Below are positions 46,632 through 59,324 of a stretch of DNA of 64,000 nucleotides, one piece after another. Position numbers and translations under genes: made by a program. Origin of the DNA: Schistosoma mansoni (lineage: Eukaryota; Platyhelminthes; Trematoda; Strigeidida; Schistosomatidae); contig NC_031498.1 of NCBI RefSeq assembly GCF_000237925.1, positions 764,015 to 828,014 of the forward strand, given 5' to 3'. The notes under the pieces are model-generated. The model was not told where the DNA came from and did not search any database. It saw nothing but the letters and a program-made list of their open reading frames with translations. Positions within the stretch are counted from its first letter, which is position 1. Every line of letters starts with the position of its first letter.

Positions 46632-47137
46632 TGTGCCCCCAAATGCCCTTGTACGGCCGAGAGTGGGAAGAGTCTGCTCTCACATGGCCACGCGTATATA
46701 GCCTCTGTCAGGGAAGTCCTACTCACTGCCTTCTCGTGGCATTACTGTTGTTTACAAAATTGAGAGGACGAAAAGCGAATATCCGGCGCTTTAAACTTGT
46801 TGTCGTATATGAAGGATCGACCTGGGGGAGTTAGTAAACCCCGATTCCAAACCAATAGTGCACATGGGCCTCAGTATCCTGAGGGGAAAAATGGCGTATG
46901 AAACAATCGTTGGTCACCGGCTACCAGGGGACTGCATTTCCTCACGATGCTCCACTGCCTTGTGGATCAGATCTTCAGGTCAAAGGCTCCGGGTGTGGCC
47001 CCCTAATAAAACCACCTGCCTCAGTCTGGGCACCTGGGCAGTATCACAGCCCTCACACAAATCGAATGAGATTTGTGAGGCGCATATTTATCTGGTGCTT
47101 CCTTGTACCAATATTTATGTGTTTAAATAAAATAAAT
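46632..47137 (+). mobile_element. 0.5-kb short element, copy R4
   Basis: Full-length copy, from TGTGCCCCCAAATGCCC to CTTGTACCAATATTTATGTG plus an AATAAA-rich tail. A short GAATGTA match at both flanks is a weak target-duplication candidate. Confidence 0.85.
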
Positions 47138-47368
47138 CAAATGAATGTAATAATCATTATGTCTTGCTAATATCTCCTATAAAGGTTACATAACTACAAG
47201 GAAGTAATAGTTCCATTAGGAATGAGTCCTTTTGAAATTTACTTATTATTATTTTCTACAATAGGCTAAATAACTTATTTCAATGATAAAAAGTGGTTAA
47301 AGTCGAAATCACTTTTATATTATAGCTCAATGGGGTAGGATTTTTCTAAAACAGATTTTGCTTCATAT

Positions 47369-47759
47369 TGTTACGTGGTCGGAACTGTTGGGATGATCCT
47401 GCAAATTTCTCGCAAAACACATGACTAGCTCAGGAAACATTAAAGAGCATTTTATCCAATCAGCGTTTGATTAGAAGTTTTGCTAGAAATATAGCGGAAA
47501 TGAAAAGTCACATGTAGAGGTTCTGATTGGCTGGTTACTTCACTGTTACTATGTTTAGTAGTATTCTAGGATTTTCAGGAAAACCCAAGAACTTCTAAAA
47601 TACTATAAAAACCCTATATTTTCTGTACATAAATGAACTTTTGGAGTAAAGTGCTTCCCGCACATTTTGTACCTTTTCTCTCGTGTTCAAGTCTCTGTGT
47701 AGTTCTAGCTTGAGGGTTACGAGACTAGCTTAGGATCCTAGTATAGCGTTCAATCAACA
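47369..47759 (+). mobile_element. Probable solo LTR, LTR-retrotransposon fossil
   Basis: Starts TGTTACGTGG and ends ATCAACA, with a TATA box in CTATAAAAACCC and a following initiator-like region. No internal sequence follows. Flanking duplication was not found, so the 3' limit is uncertain. Confidence 0.4.
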
Positions 47760-48508
47760 AGACGTATCAGGAACAATTTAATTAAATTTATCATCATAAA
47801 CCAACTAATCAGGTCATTGTACTTTTTTTGTTGTTTAAAATCGAGAGGGATATTTTTCTGGCTTTTTCGTATTGACAGGTCCGACATTATCTTATTTCTT
47901 CATGAATCAGTCACATAAGATTTCGGGTGTAGCAATCGTTAAACATTGTGAATTTGTGTACTATCATTGTAAATTCATTTTGATTATCGTGATAATATCA
48001 ACTCAGTTATATCAGTAAAGATATCAAATGTGCGATGTGTTAGACTGCGGTTCTTTTCAATACGTAATCGAGTAAACCATTTGACTGGCTCCTTGTGAAG
48101 GACGTAAGATATTTGATACTTGTGTGGTTGCTCATAATCAATGCGTCACAAAAACGCCGTTATTAGATAAATATATATATATCCTAGATTAGTTCATTTG
48201 AACAATTACTGTTGTTTTGCAACTGAATGCAACTGTCTATAGAAAAGTGCGGTAGAATTTGAAGTAAACTTCTGACATAACGAAAAAAACAGATACCTGA
48301 ATTCTATTGGGACCCGTGTGATGGAGTTGTAATTACAAGAAAGCAATATGATTATCGATAGTTTCGCTTAGTTTTTCTATATGGTACCAATGATCTACTA
48401 TGAAAGTACACGATGGTCGTCAGCTAACATCCGGGAACAATACTTGACGATTATTGGTTTAGAATGCAGCTCTCCCACACTTGTTAGCTCACTCTCACCA
48501 ATACAAGC
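47760..48508. other. No gene recognised
   Basis: AT-rich intergenic sequence. Confidence 0.4.
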
Positions 48509-51500
48509 CCGATCGTTGCTGCTACCTTGACATGGTGGTCAGGCCTGCCTATCATGATGAACTAATCGAGCTATACTGGCTGGAACAGTCGTTACTCAAG
48601 GTCCTACCATGCAAGGCAGGTCGACTGAAGGGCGGTAAGACTAAAAGCAGCAAACCAAAGGTCCGAGGACCAAGTCGTACTGCTAACTGTACAGAGGTGT
48701 GACGGAAGTAAGTTGTTTCCCTCAGACAACCAGCACAACGGCGGTGCTGCCTTCCCACAATGGGGGTGGGGGTTAGAAAAGGTTGACCCTAAAGATGCAC
48801 ACCCTGCCTAATCCTACAGATATCCGTCTCTGGCGGTACGGTCCCAACAAGTACGTAGGTAACACAAAAATTACTAAAGGTCGTGTGTGACTGATCTCAA
48901 GCAGTTGTACCTTGGGCACTGTGGTCACGCTCTCAGGTCACTAAGATCACCCTTAACCCAATTTCCTTTACAGGCACCTCTAGAAGGACTTTTTCACGGT
49001 GTGGGCAACCGGGAAGTGATAACCGCCCTCATATCTCTAACATCAATCAACATCACTGTATTCATAATCAAGCTCCCTCTTCAAATCCTATTATTCCTCA
49101 TACATCGACTTCTAACACTAAAATTTCTCTTTCGGTTTCCTCCTCAAGTGTCACCATAGCCAACGATTCTAATGCGCAAAACATTGTCCTAGGTCTGCTG
49201 AAACCTGTCTAAAAACTACACATTGGAGCCTTCAACGTACGTATCATATGTCAAATCGGTCAACAGGCCTCCTTGGCTAAGACCTTAGAATCTCGTACCA
49301 TTGATGTATGCTGTCTCCGAAACACTCATACAGGATCCTAGTGTGGTCATTCACTTGACCTCACCTCGCCAAAATGGACTGCCAACGAAATACACCCTCC
49401 GTGTATCTGGCAACCCTATGACTAATTCTCGTGGACTTGCAGGTGTAGGCATAGCAGTTAGTACAACGGCAGAACAAGCACTACTAGAATGGATCTCCGT
49501 TAAAAGTCACCTGTGTGCTGTCCGGCTAAATGGCTCCGTAAGAACTCGGAAGGATAGGGAAACACGTCGTTGCCTTTTCGTCGTTTCTGCCTACTCTTCC
49601 ACTGACTGCAGCCCGAATGAAGTGAAAGATGACTTTTACAGAAAGCTCTCTGAATTTCTTCAAAAAGCTAAGCGCTCAGACATAGTACTCGTAGCGGGTG
49701 ACCTTAACGCCCAATTAGGCAGCTTAAATCAAACAGAAAGACATTTAGGTGGGTATTTTAGTATTCCGGCTCAGCGAACAAATAATGGTGGTCGTCTGTT
49801 GCAACTATGCTCAGACAATCGTTTATTTTTAGCAAACACTAATTTTAAGCATAAGGAGAGACATCGTCTAACATGGCGACCACCTGCACCAAACCAACGA
49901 TGTACTCAAATAGACCATATTGCCATCAGTCATCGTTGGAGAAGCTCGATAGAAGATTGTCGCTCGTATTGGAATACATGTTTAGACTCTGATCATGTTT
50001 TAATACGAGCACGTATTAGTTTGGGCCTCATTGGACGCAGAAAAACTAAACGAGACTGACCCAGATGTTGCTTGGAAGGATGCATGAACAGTTGTGTAAA
50101 CGACAGTAACATCTATCAGTAATTTAAACCATATGGTTTCAAAAAACCAGTGGATCCCTTCTAAGTCTATTTCACTGATGGATTCTCGTAAAGTCATTCC
50201 GTTAGGCTCTAAACACGATGAAGAGCGAAAGCAAATCAGATCTAGGTTAACCAAAAGTTTACGAAACGATCGTGAGCGGTGGTGGGCAACGAAAGCAAAA
50301 GAGATGGAAAAGGCAGCGGCTGTAGGCAACTCTCCAGACTAATAAAAGAAACCGGAATTAACAAGTCAAGTGTAAGTGAAACGATCTCGGAAAAAGACGG
50401 AACCCTTATCTGCTCTCAGCCCAGACGTTTAGAACGATGGGCAGAACACTTTAAGGAGCAGTTCAGCTGGCCTTCAGCTACTGCACAACTACTCACTATT
50501 CCCAGACAGCCTAAATGGAACATTGAAGTAGGTCCCCCGACCCTACCTGAAGTTCAAAAGGCTATAACTAATCTGGAACGAGGAAGAGCAGCTGGTCCAA
50601 ATGAATTGGCTCCAGAGGTATTTAAATATGGTGGTCCAATTTAAGGGATTATGTTGATTAATATTTCGGCTAAAATCTGGGAGTTGGACGTAATCCCATC
50701 TGATTGGTCGCAATCACTGATTGTCCCAATATATAAGAAGGGGTCAAAATCGTCTTGTGACAACCATAGAGGAATTAGTTTAACTGATATTTCGTCTAAG
50801 ACTCGTGAACTGCAAACACGAGAAAATCAGGCTGGCTTCAGACTTGGTTGTGGTTGTATCGACCACATATTCGCTGTTCCTCAGGTTTTAGAACACAGTC
50901 ATGCTTATCGGCGTCAGACAATGATAGTTTTTCTTGACTTAAAAGCAGCATTTGACTCTGTAGACCGAGAGGTTCTGTGGCAGTGTCTGCCATTGAAAGG
51001 TGTACCTCAGAAGTACATAAACCTTATGAAGGCTCTCCATTTTTGTTTAACTTCATCATATGACCTACTGCTAGAAATAACTCTCGTCGACTGAATTTTC
51101 GGGCATTGATCTCCAACCAGGAGGTCCACTTATCGACTTAGAATACATAGATGATATAGTCCTATTTGGTGAAGATGCTGATAAAATGCAGAGTTTATTA
51201 GTAGCAGTGAGCAACAGTGCCAGAATGTTTGGGATGCGTTTCTACCCCTCTGAATGTATATTGTTGCTGCAGGACTGGCCTGCGTCAACACCTGAACTAA
51301 GGATATGGAGTGAAGTAGTCGGACGCGTCAACAACTCCCCTTATCTTGGATGTCTGATCAGCCCTAATGGGTTGGTGATTAAATCTCAACACGGATTCAA
51401 AAAGTCGTTTGGCTTTTGCCAACTAACGTCACCTATGGTGAAGGCAAGATATCCGTCTATCAATTAAGGGACGAGTATACTGCACAACAGTTCGCTTTGA

Positions 51501-51835
51501 TCTACATTACGGTTCCGAAACGTGGCCTTTTAATTGTAGAAGATACTTGTAAGTTACTAGTATTTGACCACAGATGTCTTAGAAATATTGCTCGCATCTT
51601 CTGGGATCACCAGGTAAGTAATATTGAGGTTAGACACAGGGTATTAGAGAATGATGATGAATCAGTTGATGAGGTTGTGAATCTTCATCGACTGAGGTGG
51701 TTGGGCCACGTGTTACCTATGCCTGAACACCGATTACCGCGGCGCGTAACGCCGACTAGTGTTGAGGTTGGTTGGAAGGAAGTTAGGGGTGGCCAAACCA
51801 AAACGTGGCATCAGTGCTTGAAGTTACTCACTTAT
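48509..51835 (+). mobile_element. LINE family B copy B2, 5' end present, 3' end missing
   Basis: Starts with the family 5' UTR (GTTGCTGCTACCTTGACATGG). Endonuclease: SETLIQDPS, VVSAYSSTDCSPNE, VAGDLNAQLG, SDHVL (frame 49301-50059). RT pieces: NHRGISLTDIS, ENQAGFRLGCGCIDHIF, FLDLKAAFDSVDRE, and LEYIDDIVLF, where YADD has become YIDD. Several frameshifts and internal deletions separate the frames; the SGVRQGCPLSPF region is deleted. Coding ends at HQCLKLLTYS, where similarity stops abruptly with no 3' UTR. Confidence 0.88.
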
Positions 51836-52088
51836 TCTATGGTTTATATCAAAGCATCGAAAAAATAAGTCATTGTGATTTATAAAATATTAAACTCTGA
51901 AAATTGTAAACAACATCCATTAGGTTTACAAATAAACTGACATTTCATCGAGGCTTCATTATTTGACGACTAATCTTCACCAATAAATGAAAAAAATTGT
52001 TCTGTGATAAATCCCTAGGGATATATTCGATAACAATATTTATTTTGCTAACAGATGATCATCAATTGATTGATTGATTGATTAGTTG
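51836..52088. other. No gene recognised
   Basis: Short AT-rich stretch between two mobile elements. Confidence 0.4.
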
Positions 52089-52097
52089 TACATATAC

Positions 52098-52620
52098 GTA
52101 TTTATTTATTTAAATACATAAATTTTGGTACAAGGAAGCACCAGGTACATATGCGTCGCACAAATCTCATTTGATTTGTGTGAGGGCTGAGATACTGCCC
52201 CAGGTGCCAAAACTGTAGCAGGTGGTTTTATTAGGGGGCCACACTCCGAGCCTTTGATCTAAATGCCTGATCCACAAGGCAGTGGAGCATCTTAAGGAGA
52301 TGCAGTTCCATGGTAGTCGGTAACCAACGATTGATTCATACACCATTTGTTCCTTCAGGATACTGGAGCCCATGTGCACCACTGGTTTGGAATGAGGGTT
52401 TTCCAACTCCTCTAGGTGAACTTTCCGTGTCCACCAACGCGGCTAAAGTGCCGGACATTCGCTTTTCGTCCTCTCAATTTTGTACACAACAGTAATGCCA
52501 CGAGAAGGCAGTGAGTAGGACTTCCCTGACAGAGGCTATATACGCATGGCCATGTGAGAGCATTTGGAGAGAGAGCGCGGAATCTCCCCACTCTCGGCCG
52601 TACCAGGGCATTTGGGGCTC
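52098..52620 (-). mobile_element. 0.5-kb short element, copy R5
   Basis: Full-length minus copy of 523 bp, flanked by TACATATAC on both sides (52089-52097 and 52621-52629). Confidence 0.88.
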
Positions 52621-52714
52621 TACATATACATACCTTTTATGATCATCATTTAATAATTGAATAGTTGGATCAGTCTAATTAAAATATTTAAATATCAGTC
52701 GTTTTCACTACTTA

Positions 52715-55700
52715 CTTACTTACGCCTGTTACCCCTTGTGGAGGAGCATAGGCCGCTCACCAGCATTCTCCATCCAACTCTGTCCTGAGCCTTCCTTTCC
52801 AGTTCTTTCCAGTTGCTATTCATCCTTTTCATATCGGCTTCTATTTCCCGACGTAGTGTGTTCTTTGGCCTTCCTCTTTTCCGCTTCCCTTCCGGATTCC
52901 AAGTTAGGGATTGAGTCGTGATGCACATTGGTGATTTCCTCAATGTATGCCCGATCCACTTCCAACGTCTTTTCCTAATTTCCTCTTCAGCTGGAAGCTG
53001 GTTTGTCCTCTCCCATAAAACGCTGTTGCTGATAGTATCCGGCCAGTGGATGTTGAGTATTTTGCGTAGACAACTGTTTATAAATACTTGTACCTTCCTG
53101 ATGATGGCCGTAGTAGTTCTCCACGTTTCAGCTCCATACAGTATAACTGACTGTCTTGACGTTCGTATTAAAGATTCTGACCTTGAAATTGGTTGAGAGT
53201 TGTTTTGAGTTCCATATGTTCTTCAATTGTAGAAATGCTGCCCTTGCTTTGCCAATCCTCGCCTTTACATCTGCATCCGATCCTCCTTGATTATCAACGA
53301 TGCTCCCCAGGTACTTGAATGTTTCCACCTCTTCCAGAGTTTTGCCATCAAGTGTGATTGGGTTGGTGTTCTCCGTGTTGTATTTGAGAATCTTGCTTTT
53401 TCCTTTGTGAATGTGGAGACCTATCGATGCAGAGGCTGCTGCTACATTTGCTGTCTTCATCTGCATTTGTTCGTGTGTATGAGAGAGGAGGGCTAGGTCA
53501 TCTGCGAAGTCCAAATCATCTAATTGATTCTGAGAAGTCCATTGTATTCCGTATTTCCCCTCAGATTTCGAATTCTTCATAATCCAGTCAATCACCAGAA
53601 GGAAGAGGAATGGGGAGAGTAGACAGCCTTGTCTGACTCCGGTCCTTACTGGAAATGCATCTGTCAGCTGTCCTCCATGCACGACTTTGCACTGTAGTCC
53701 ATCGTATGAGTTTTGGATAATGTTGACAATCTTTTCAGGAACTCCATAGTGTCGAAGAAGTTTCCATAATGTTCACCTGTCCACGCTGTCAAACGCCTTC
53801 TCATAGTCAATGAAGTTGACGTATATTGATGAGTTCCACTCAACTGATTGTTCAACGATGATCCGTAGTGTCGCAATCTGGTCTGCGCACGACCGATCCT
53901 TACGGAATCCAGCCTGATGATCCCGAAGTTCGGCGTCTACTGCGTCTTTCATCCGATTCAGCAGCACTCTGTTGAAAACTTTTCCTGGTACTGATAACAA
54001 ACTGATGCCTCTGTAGTTCTCACATTTGCTCAGATCTCCTTTCTTTGGTATCTTGATGAGATATCCTTCTTTCCAGTCCGTTGGCACTTGTTCGTCTTCC
54101 CAAATCTTCTTGAATAGAAGGTGAAGCATGTTTGCAGTTATTTCAATGTCTGACTTCAGTGCTTCTGCTGGTATATTGTCAGGTCCTGCCGCCTTCCCAC
54201 TTTTGATTTGTCTGGTGGCCATCTTGACTTCTTCGATCGTTGGTGGAGTGACATCTATTGGAAGGTCAGTGTGGGCTGCTTCGATGTTCGGTGGGGTCAA
54301 TGGGTCTGGTCTGTTCAGCAGTTCCTCGAAGTATTCTGCCCATCTTTTCCTCTGTTCTTGAATCTCAGTGATTGTCTTTCCTTCTTCGTCCTTGACTGGT
54401 CTCTCTGGTTTGCTATATCTCCCTGCCAATTTCTTCGTTGTATCATATAGTTGTTTCATATTCCCTTCTCTTGCAGCTTTGTCCGCCGTCGTTGCTAGTT
54501 CTCCCATGTATTTCTGTTTGTCGGCCTTAATGCTTTTCTTCACTTCCCTGTTTGCTTTTGTGTAGTCTGCTTGTGCTTTGACTTTCTCTGCTCGTGTTCG
54601 GCTGTTGTTAATTGCTAGTTTCTTGTTCTTCCTTTCTTGAATTTTTTCCAGGATTCCCATAGAAATCCATTTCTTATGATGATGCTTCTTAGGACCAAGA
54701 ACCTGCTGACACGTTGAAGTTAGTGCTTCTTTTATCCCTTTCCAGTTGTCCTTCAAAGTAGTTTCTTGTTCATTCAGTAGATCCTGTAGATCTTGGAACC
54801 TGTTGTTGAGAGTTATCTTGAATTCATGGAGCTTGTCAGTATCTTGAAGGAAGGCTGTATTGAAACTTTGTAGTGCTGTTTGTCCAGTTTTCCAGTGTTT
54901 CTTAAGCTTCAGTCTCATCTTGGCCACAACCAGGTGGTGATCTGAAGCTATGTCAGCTCCTCTCCGGGTTCTCACATCTTCCATCGATCTTCGGAATTTT
55001 TTGTTGATACAGATGTGATCTATCTGGTTCTCTGTGGTTTGGTCCGGTGAGATCCATGTAGCTTTGTGTATGCGCTTGTGTGGGAATGTTGTGCCGCCTA
55101 TAACCAATTTGTTGAATGCACATAGGTTTGCAAGTCTCTCCCCATTTTCATTTCTCTCTCCTAAACCATGTCGTCCAATTACATCTTCATATCCTGTGTT
55201 GTCCACTCCAACTTTAGCATTTAGAAATCCCATCAGGATGGTGAGGTCCTTTCGTGAGCACTTCTCTATAATTGATTGAAGCCTTTCATAGAACTGATCT
55301 TTATCATCGTCGTTGCTATCATTGGTGGGTGCATAACATTGGATAACGTTCATTGTGATCCCTTGCTTCTTTGTTCTGAATGATGCTTTGATTATCCTGG
55401 GTCCATGAGATTCCCATCCCACAAGTGTATTTCGTGCTTCTTTGAACAGCATTAGAGCAACTCCCTGAGTGTGTGGAGCATTTTCCCCTTCGTGACCGGA
55501 GTACAGCAGCATCTCTCCTGTACCTAGCCTTTGTTGTCCAGTTTGTGTCCAATGGGTTTCGCTGATTCCGAGTACTGCCAAGTTGTATCTCCTCATTTCC
55601 ATTGCTATTTGACTGGTCTTTCCTGTCTCCCACATTGTCCGGACGTTCCATGTACCTATAAAGAGTGTTGCTCTGGTTGTTAGAAGGTGCATCGGTCTCG

Positions 55701-55914
55701 TGACTTCCGAAGAATTTCGGCTTTCATCATGAGACGTCATTATTCCTTCAACTCCCAGGGCAGAGTTTAAATGGTTTGAATTATTTTCTCTGGTTAGCGT
55801 TTTTTTAGCGAGTTAGCTTTTCTACGGGATGGGGTCGCTAACCCCATGCCCAACCCTCCTCCTTTACCCGGGCTTGGGACTGGCAGTAACTCTAGAAGAG
55901 CTACAGGCGGAGTT
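52715..55914 (-). mobile_element. Full-length RTE LINE (family C) with perfect 14-bp target duplication
   Basis: The duplication GTTTTCACTACTTA lies at 52701-52714 and 55915-55928. The 5' UTR is about 175 bp; the 3' end is the TAAG tandem tail typical of RTE elements, directly after the stop codon. Unlike families A and B it has a compact structure and close spacing of ORF to 3' end. Few coding lesions and a perfect duplication mark it as one of the youngest insertions in the window. Confidence 0.93.
52716..55740 (-). pseudogene. RTE endonuclease/reverse transcriptase, two lesions
   Basis: From ATG at 55740: endonuclease with GTWNVRTMWETG, GISETHWTQTG, QCYAPTNDSNDD, MGFLNAKVG (the usual Asp of GDLNA is Phe here) and SDHHLVVAKM; RT with ENYRGISLLSVPGK, HQAGFRKDRSCADQI, FIDYEKAFDSVDR, TGVRQGCLLSPFLF and LDFADDLALLSH; then the C-terminal region with HTLRKS and QDRVGWRML. 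One in-frame stop at 53773-53775 follows VDR, and one single-base-type frameshift lies near 53140, after NTNVKTV. Otherwise the frame is open for about 1000 codons. Members of this family are annotated in databases as endonuclease-reverse transcriptases. Confidence 0.9.
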
Positions 55915-56044
55915 GTTTTCACTACTTAGCATTGTGTAATTACTTTAGAGTGATTGGTATATACCAATAAAACCTTGATCAATTGCAGTCATCAAACTCA
56001 ATGGGAAAATTCCAGTAACTTATACAAAAAAAAACTGCATCTCA

Positions 56045-56240
56045 TTTCATAAGCTAGTGGCTATCTGGATTCAGTAGTTAAGTAGATAGCGCGATAGTGC
56101 TTGTATCGAATGTTACTAGGTTCATGTCTCGTAATGAACATCAACTCTGAGATTCAGATACACCCCACCGACGAGTCATAGATAGGACGAAACACGTCTC
56201 CTTGATCCCAATGCTGGCCATTATCATCTCGGCTCATAAT
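56045..56240 (+). mobile_element. S-alpha-type SINE copy, diverged
   Basis: GCTAGTGGCTATCTGGATTC, A-box region CAGTAGTTAAGTAG, B-box-like AGGTTCATGTCTCG, ACATCAACTCTGAGATTC, then CGACGAGTC and GGACGAAACACGTCTCC (decayed hammerhead) and GATCCCAATGCTGGCC. Confidence 0.7.
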
Positions 56241-56835
56241 ATACATCTGTATAATTGTTTTTTTCTCGTTATTTAACTGTATTACTATTTAAGTAATATA
56301 TTCATGATATTAATTTATTGAGAATAATCAATAAAATTTTCACATTTAATTTGTTAAACAGTTTTACTATTAATTCAATCAATAATTCAATGTTAATCTT
56401 AATAACATTGTTGATATTCATGTTCATCCATCCATCCATTTAAAGAAAGATTTATTTATTTGTATACTCATATAATAGAAGGAGAGAGAGAGATAGAGGG
56501 GGGGAGAGATAATGTGTTTGTAACCATGTGTACATCACTCAGTTAGATACAATAATGTTAAGACATAATCAACTTAATCTAAATAGTAACAATTTGTGTA
56601 GTTAGGACAGAAATGTAATTGATCAAAGACTGTTTGTTTTTTGGTTTTTTTTAGTTTAGCAAACTGTCGAGGTATAAATCTGTATTTTTAAAAAAAAAGA
56701 ACAATGGCTATTGTTGATTAATCAATATCGAACCGATATCCTTTTGAAACAAATGATGTTTATAGATAATATGTAAATAATAATAGTAGTAAATGCTCGT
56801 TAAATGAAGTAAAATTGTCAGTTTGGAATGATGGA
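56241..56835. other. No gene; low-complexity sequence
   Basis: AT-rich with a purine-rich GA/GGGG tract near 56480-56510 and A/T runs near 56640-56700. Confidence 0.5.
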
Positions 56836-57330
56836 GATTGTTGAATTTCATTGAAAGTGTGAACCGACTGGCCGAAGACCTTGTGTTCGAATCCCGCAAA
56901 CGAGATCGTGGATATGCATGTGGTGTGTGCTACTAATATCGACAGATATAAGTAGTATTTGTCATCAATGGAAAGTAAGATGCTTGATGGTAGAAAGGTA
57001 AGAAGATCGAAGAAAAGAGGATGAGAACAAAGAATGATTGCTTTGGAAATGAAGGAACAGTGAAGTCTGGTATGATTGATTGACATTTACAAAAAAAACA
57101 GTCAAGTTTGAGGTCATTGACTGATAATTTGTAAATTAAGCATTTACTGTATGGTTCTCAGATATTACCAAGGTGTTCTGTAATCTCGTGTTTAAATAAG
57201 TTCGATTTTTATCACTTTTACTTGTGTTCTCATTCACTACACGCATACGGCCGTCCAGTGCTTTCAGGTTTTCAATGGTGGTTTAAAATCATTCAATTCA
57301 TGATCCCAATCAAAAACTTAACAATCTTTA
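56836..57330 (+). mobile_element. SINE2 split into two halves
   Basis: The tRNA-like head (ACTGGCCGAAGACCTTG, TGTTCGAATCCCGC) is at 56855-56935; the 3' half (CGGCCGTCCAGTGCTTTCAGG) resumes at 57249. About 310 bp separates them, either an insertion or two independent fragments. Confidence 0.5.
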
Positions 57331-57552
57331 CAACCCCATACTGATCATATTATTAAATTTGTTTAATAAAACAATATAAAGATTGTTTCATATCAAAAAT
57401 TGTGATTAGTAAATATCACGTTATGTGTCCGTCAGTAGACACTATCTACAGTGCATTAAACACAGTGGCTCTAATTCTATCTACATATAAAGTATATATC
57501 GAAAAGTGGATAATAGTTTCATTTATTAATATAAAAATATATTTTATATATA

Positions 57553-57767
57553 GTTGAAATCATGAGTCGATTGAAGCCAGACCACCGTAAAAAACCTGGA
57601 AGCACTGGACGGCCGTTTCGTCCTGCTATGGGACTCCTCAGCGGTGCACACCCACGATCCCACCTCTCGACCGAGATTCGAACCCAGGACATACCAGTCT
57701 CGCACCGAAGCACTTGACCGATAGACTACTGAGTCGACTATCAACGGTGTTAAGGTCTAACTTCAAC
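57553..57767 (-). mobile_element. SINE2, best-preserved copy, with hammerhead core
   Basis: Minus strand: A-box region AGTAGTCTATCGGTCAAGTG, B box GGTTCGAATCTCGG, a hammerhead domain, then CAGTGCTTCCAGG and TGGTCTGGCTTCAATCGAC. The head is tRNA-derived (pol III promoter). The family is distinct from S-alpha but shares the ribozyme architecture. Confidence 0.75.
57605..57647 (-). ncRNA. Hammerhead ribozyme core in SINE2
   Basis: CTGAGGA, stem II GTCC/GGAC with CATAGCA loop, GAAA, short stem III CGGCCG, TC, then CAGTGC. GCACCG before the core can pair with CAGTGC after it (5 of 6), closing stem I. All core residues are present. Confidence 0.65.
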
Positions 57768-59324
57768 TAATCCACGAAGTTGAGCAACCATTTCACCAAT
57801 GTCTTCAGTGAGTTGATATCTCTCAACAGACCTGGTTGAACTCCACTCGTTACTGCTTTACACTAGAACTCTAGGAAATACCTCATGAAGCCAGTCACTA
57901 GTGAGCATATGATAAGGGGGTTTTATTCATAAATTTCTAGCAAATCTTATGAATTCTTTTCAAAGTTTAAGCTATGGTAAATCGTAATAAGTTGTTACAT
58001 TTTATTTATAAACTTTAGAACAAACTAAATACTGTAAGTAGTATTGTACTCAAACTTAGTACAACTGATCTCTTCTTAATATCTTCTATCCGACCATTAC
58101 CCACCTTCATGATTAACAACAAATACTAGAATATCTGAAAATAATCATTCGCTGCGCATTTCGGCAATGGGTTTGATTGAATTTAGATAATTTAAGTATA
58201 CTTTTTGTGCTCTAATGAACAGTGGTGTATGAAACATACTAAACTTGTATCTAGTCATTTCTTAGAGTTTATGCTTTTTCAATTATGACTTCTCAGTGAA
58301 ATCTATCTCCAGTCGGGTAAATCAATTATTCGCCTCTTCCAATAGTGAAAGTTTCACACATTTAAGCGTGCAGTATAGTTTTTCTAGTCAAAATGAACTG
58401 AATAATGAGTGTTTTGTGAAGTTGTTTAGACGGTTTCTTGACAAGTCTGGCAGTAAACTTGTCTGAATTAGTTTCAGTTAACTACTGTTTGATACTTAAG
58501 GTTTAGAAGCTTTTATTTTTTAGATGAGACGATCAGTTTCGCTTCTCCAAGCACTTTAACCAATGAATGAAATCATAAGGTTATGCTCTACACTCCAACT
58601 TCTAGATCCATACCAGTTTCATCTCTACTTTATGACTTGGTTTCTGGTAGACGCAACGTCATGACATTTCAAATAATGACTTGAGATTAATGAGTAATGA
58701 AGGCTAACCGAACATTATCTGACTAATAATTTTATCCCAGTTACATATGGGTCTACAGCAATGTCGAGAACATGTTTTTTATTATTTTCGAGACCGTTGA
58801 TCAAATATGTCCAATGGCATTTAAAGGCTGACTTCCAGTTGCTTAAAAATCAAAGTACACAGTTTTCCCTGAGCACAGGATTTTATATTATGATTGAACA
58901 TCAAAAACTGAAGTCCAACTACCATTTGGAAAACTTCAGTTGGACGATTGTTTCCCATTTCCTTGGATATGGAATTAATAACTAAGTGCTTATAATTTCA
59001 CGACAGAATGCAGAAAATCTGAAGAATATGATAAATAAATTGGTCACCCAATAACTCATCAATTCTTAACATTACTTGAAAGTGATTAGTTAGAAATTTA
59101 AACCATTGGATGACGACTTAATGGTCTAAATGTCAAGTAAATTAGTTAGTCATTCATATGAAACATACAGCCTACCACATGTATACATCAGTTCAAGTTG
59201 ACATATTAGGACAGTAAAATAAGATTATCAGGTCAAATATCCGAGTACTAGAAGTAGTAACAGTATTACTCGTAATAGAAAAGATTTGGCATCGAAGACA
59301 CGATTTGAGAAGAAAAAGGTTATT
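57768..59324. other. No gene recognised
   Basis: AT-rich intergenic sequence with short chance frames. Confidence 0.4.

Noticed and set aside
46580-47170. Plus-strand frames of 84-90 codons
   Set aside because: They lie in short element R4 and are not conserved among the six copies, so they are non-coding repeats.
52711-52725. CRISPR-like or telomeric repeat (TAAG units)
   Set aside because: Simple 3' tail of an RTE element; no spacers and no telomeric unit.
54128-54565. Several plus-strand hydrophobic frames
   Set aside because: Antisense shadows of the RTE ORF at 52716-55740.
57660-57740. Possible tRNA gene on the minus strand
   Set aside because: Same reason: pol III boxes belong to SINE2, followed by its hammerhead and 3' region.
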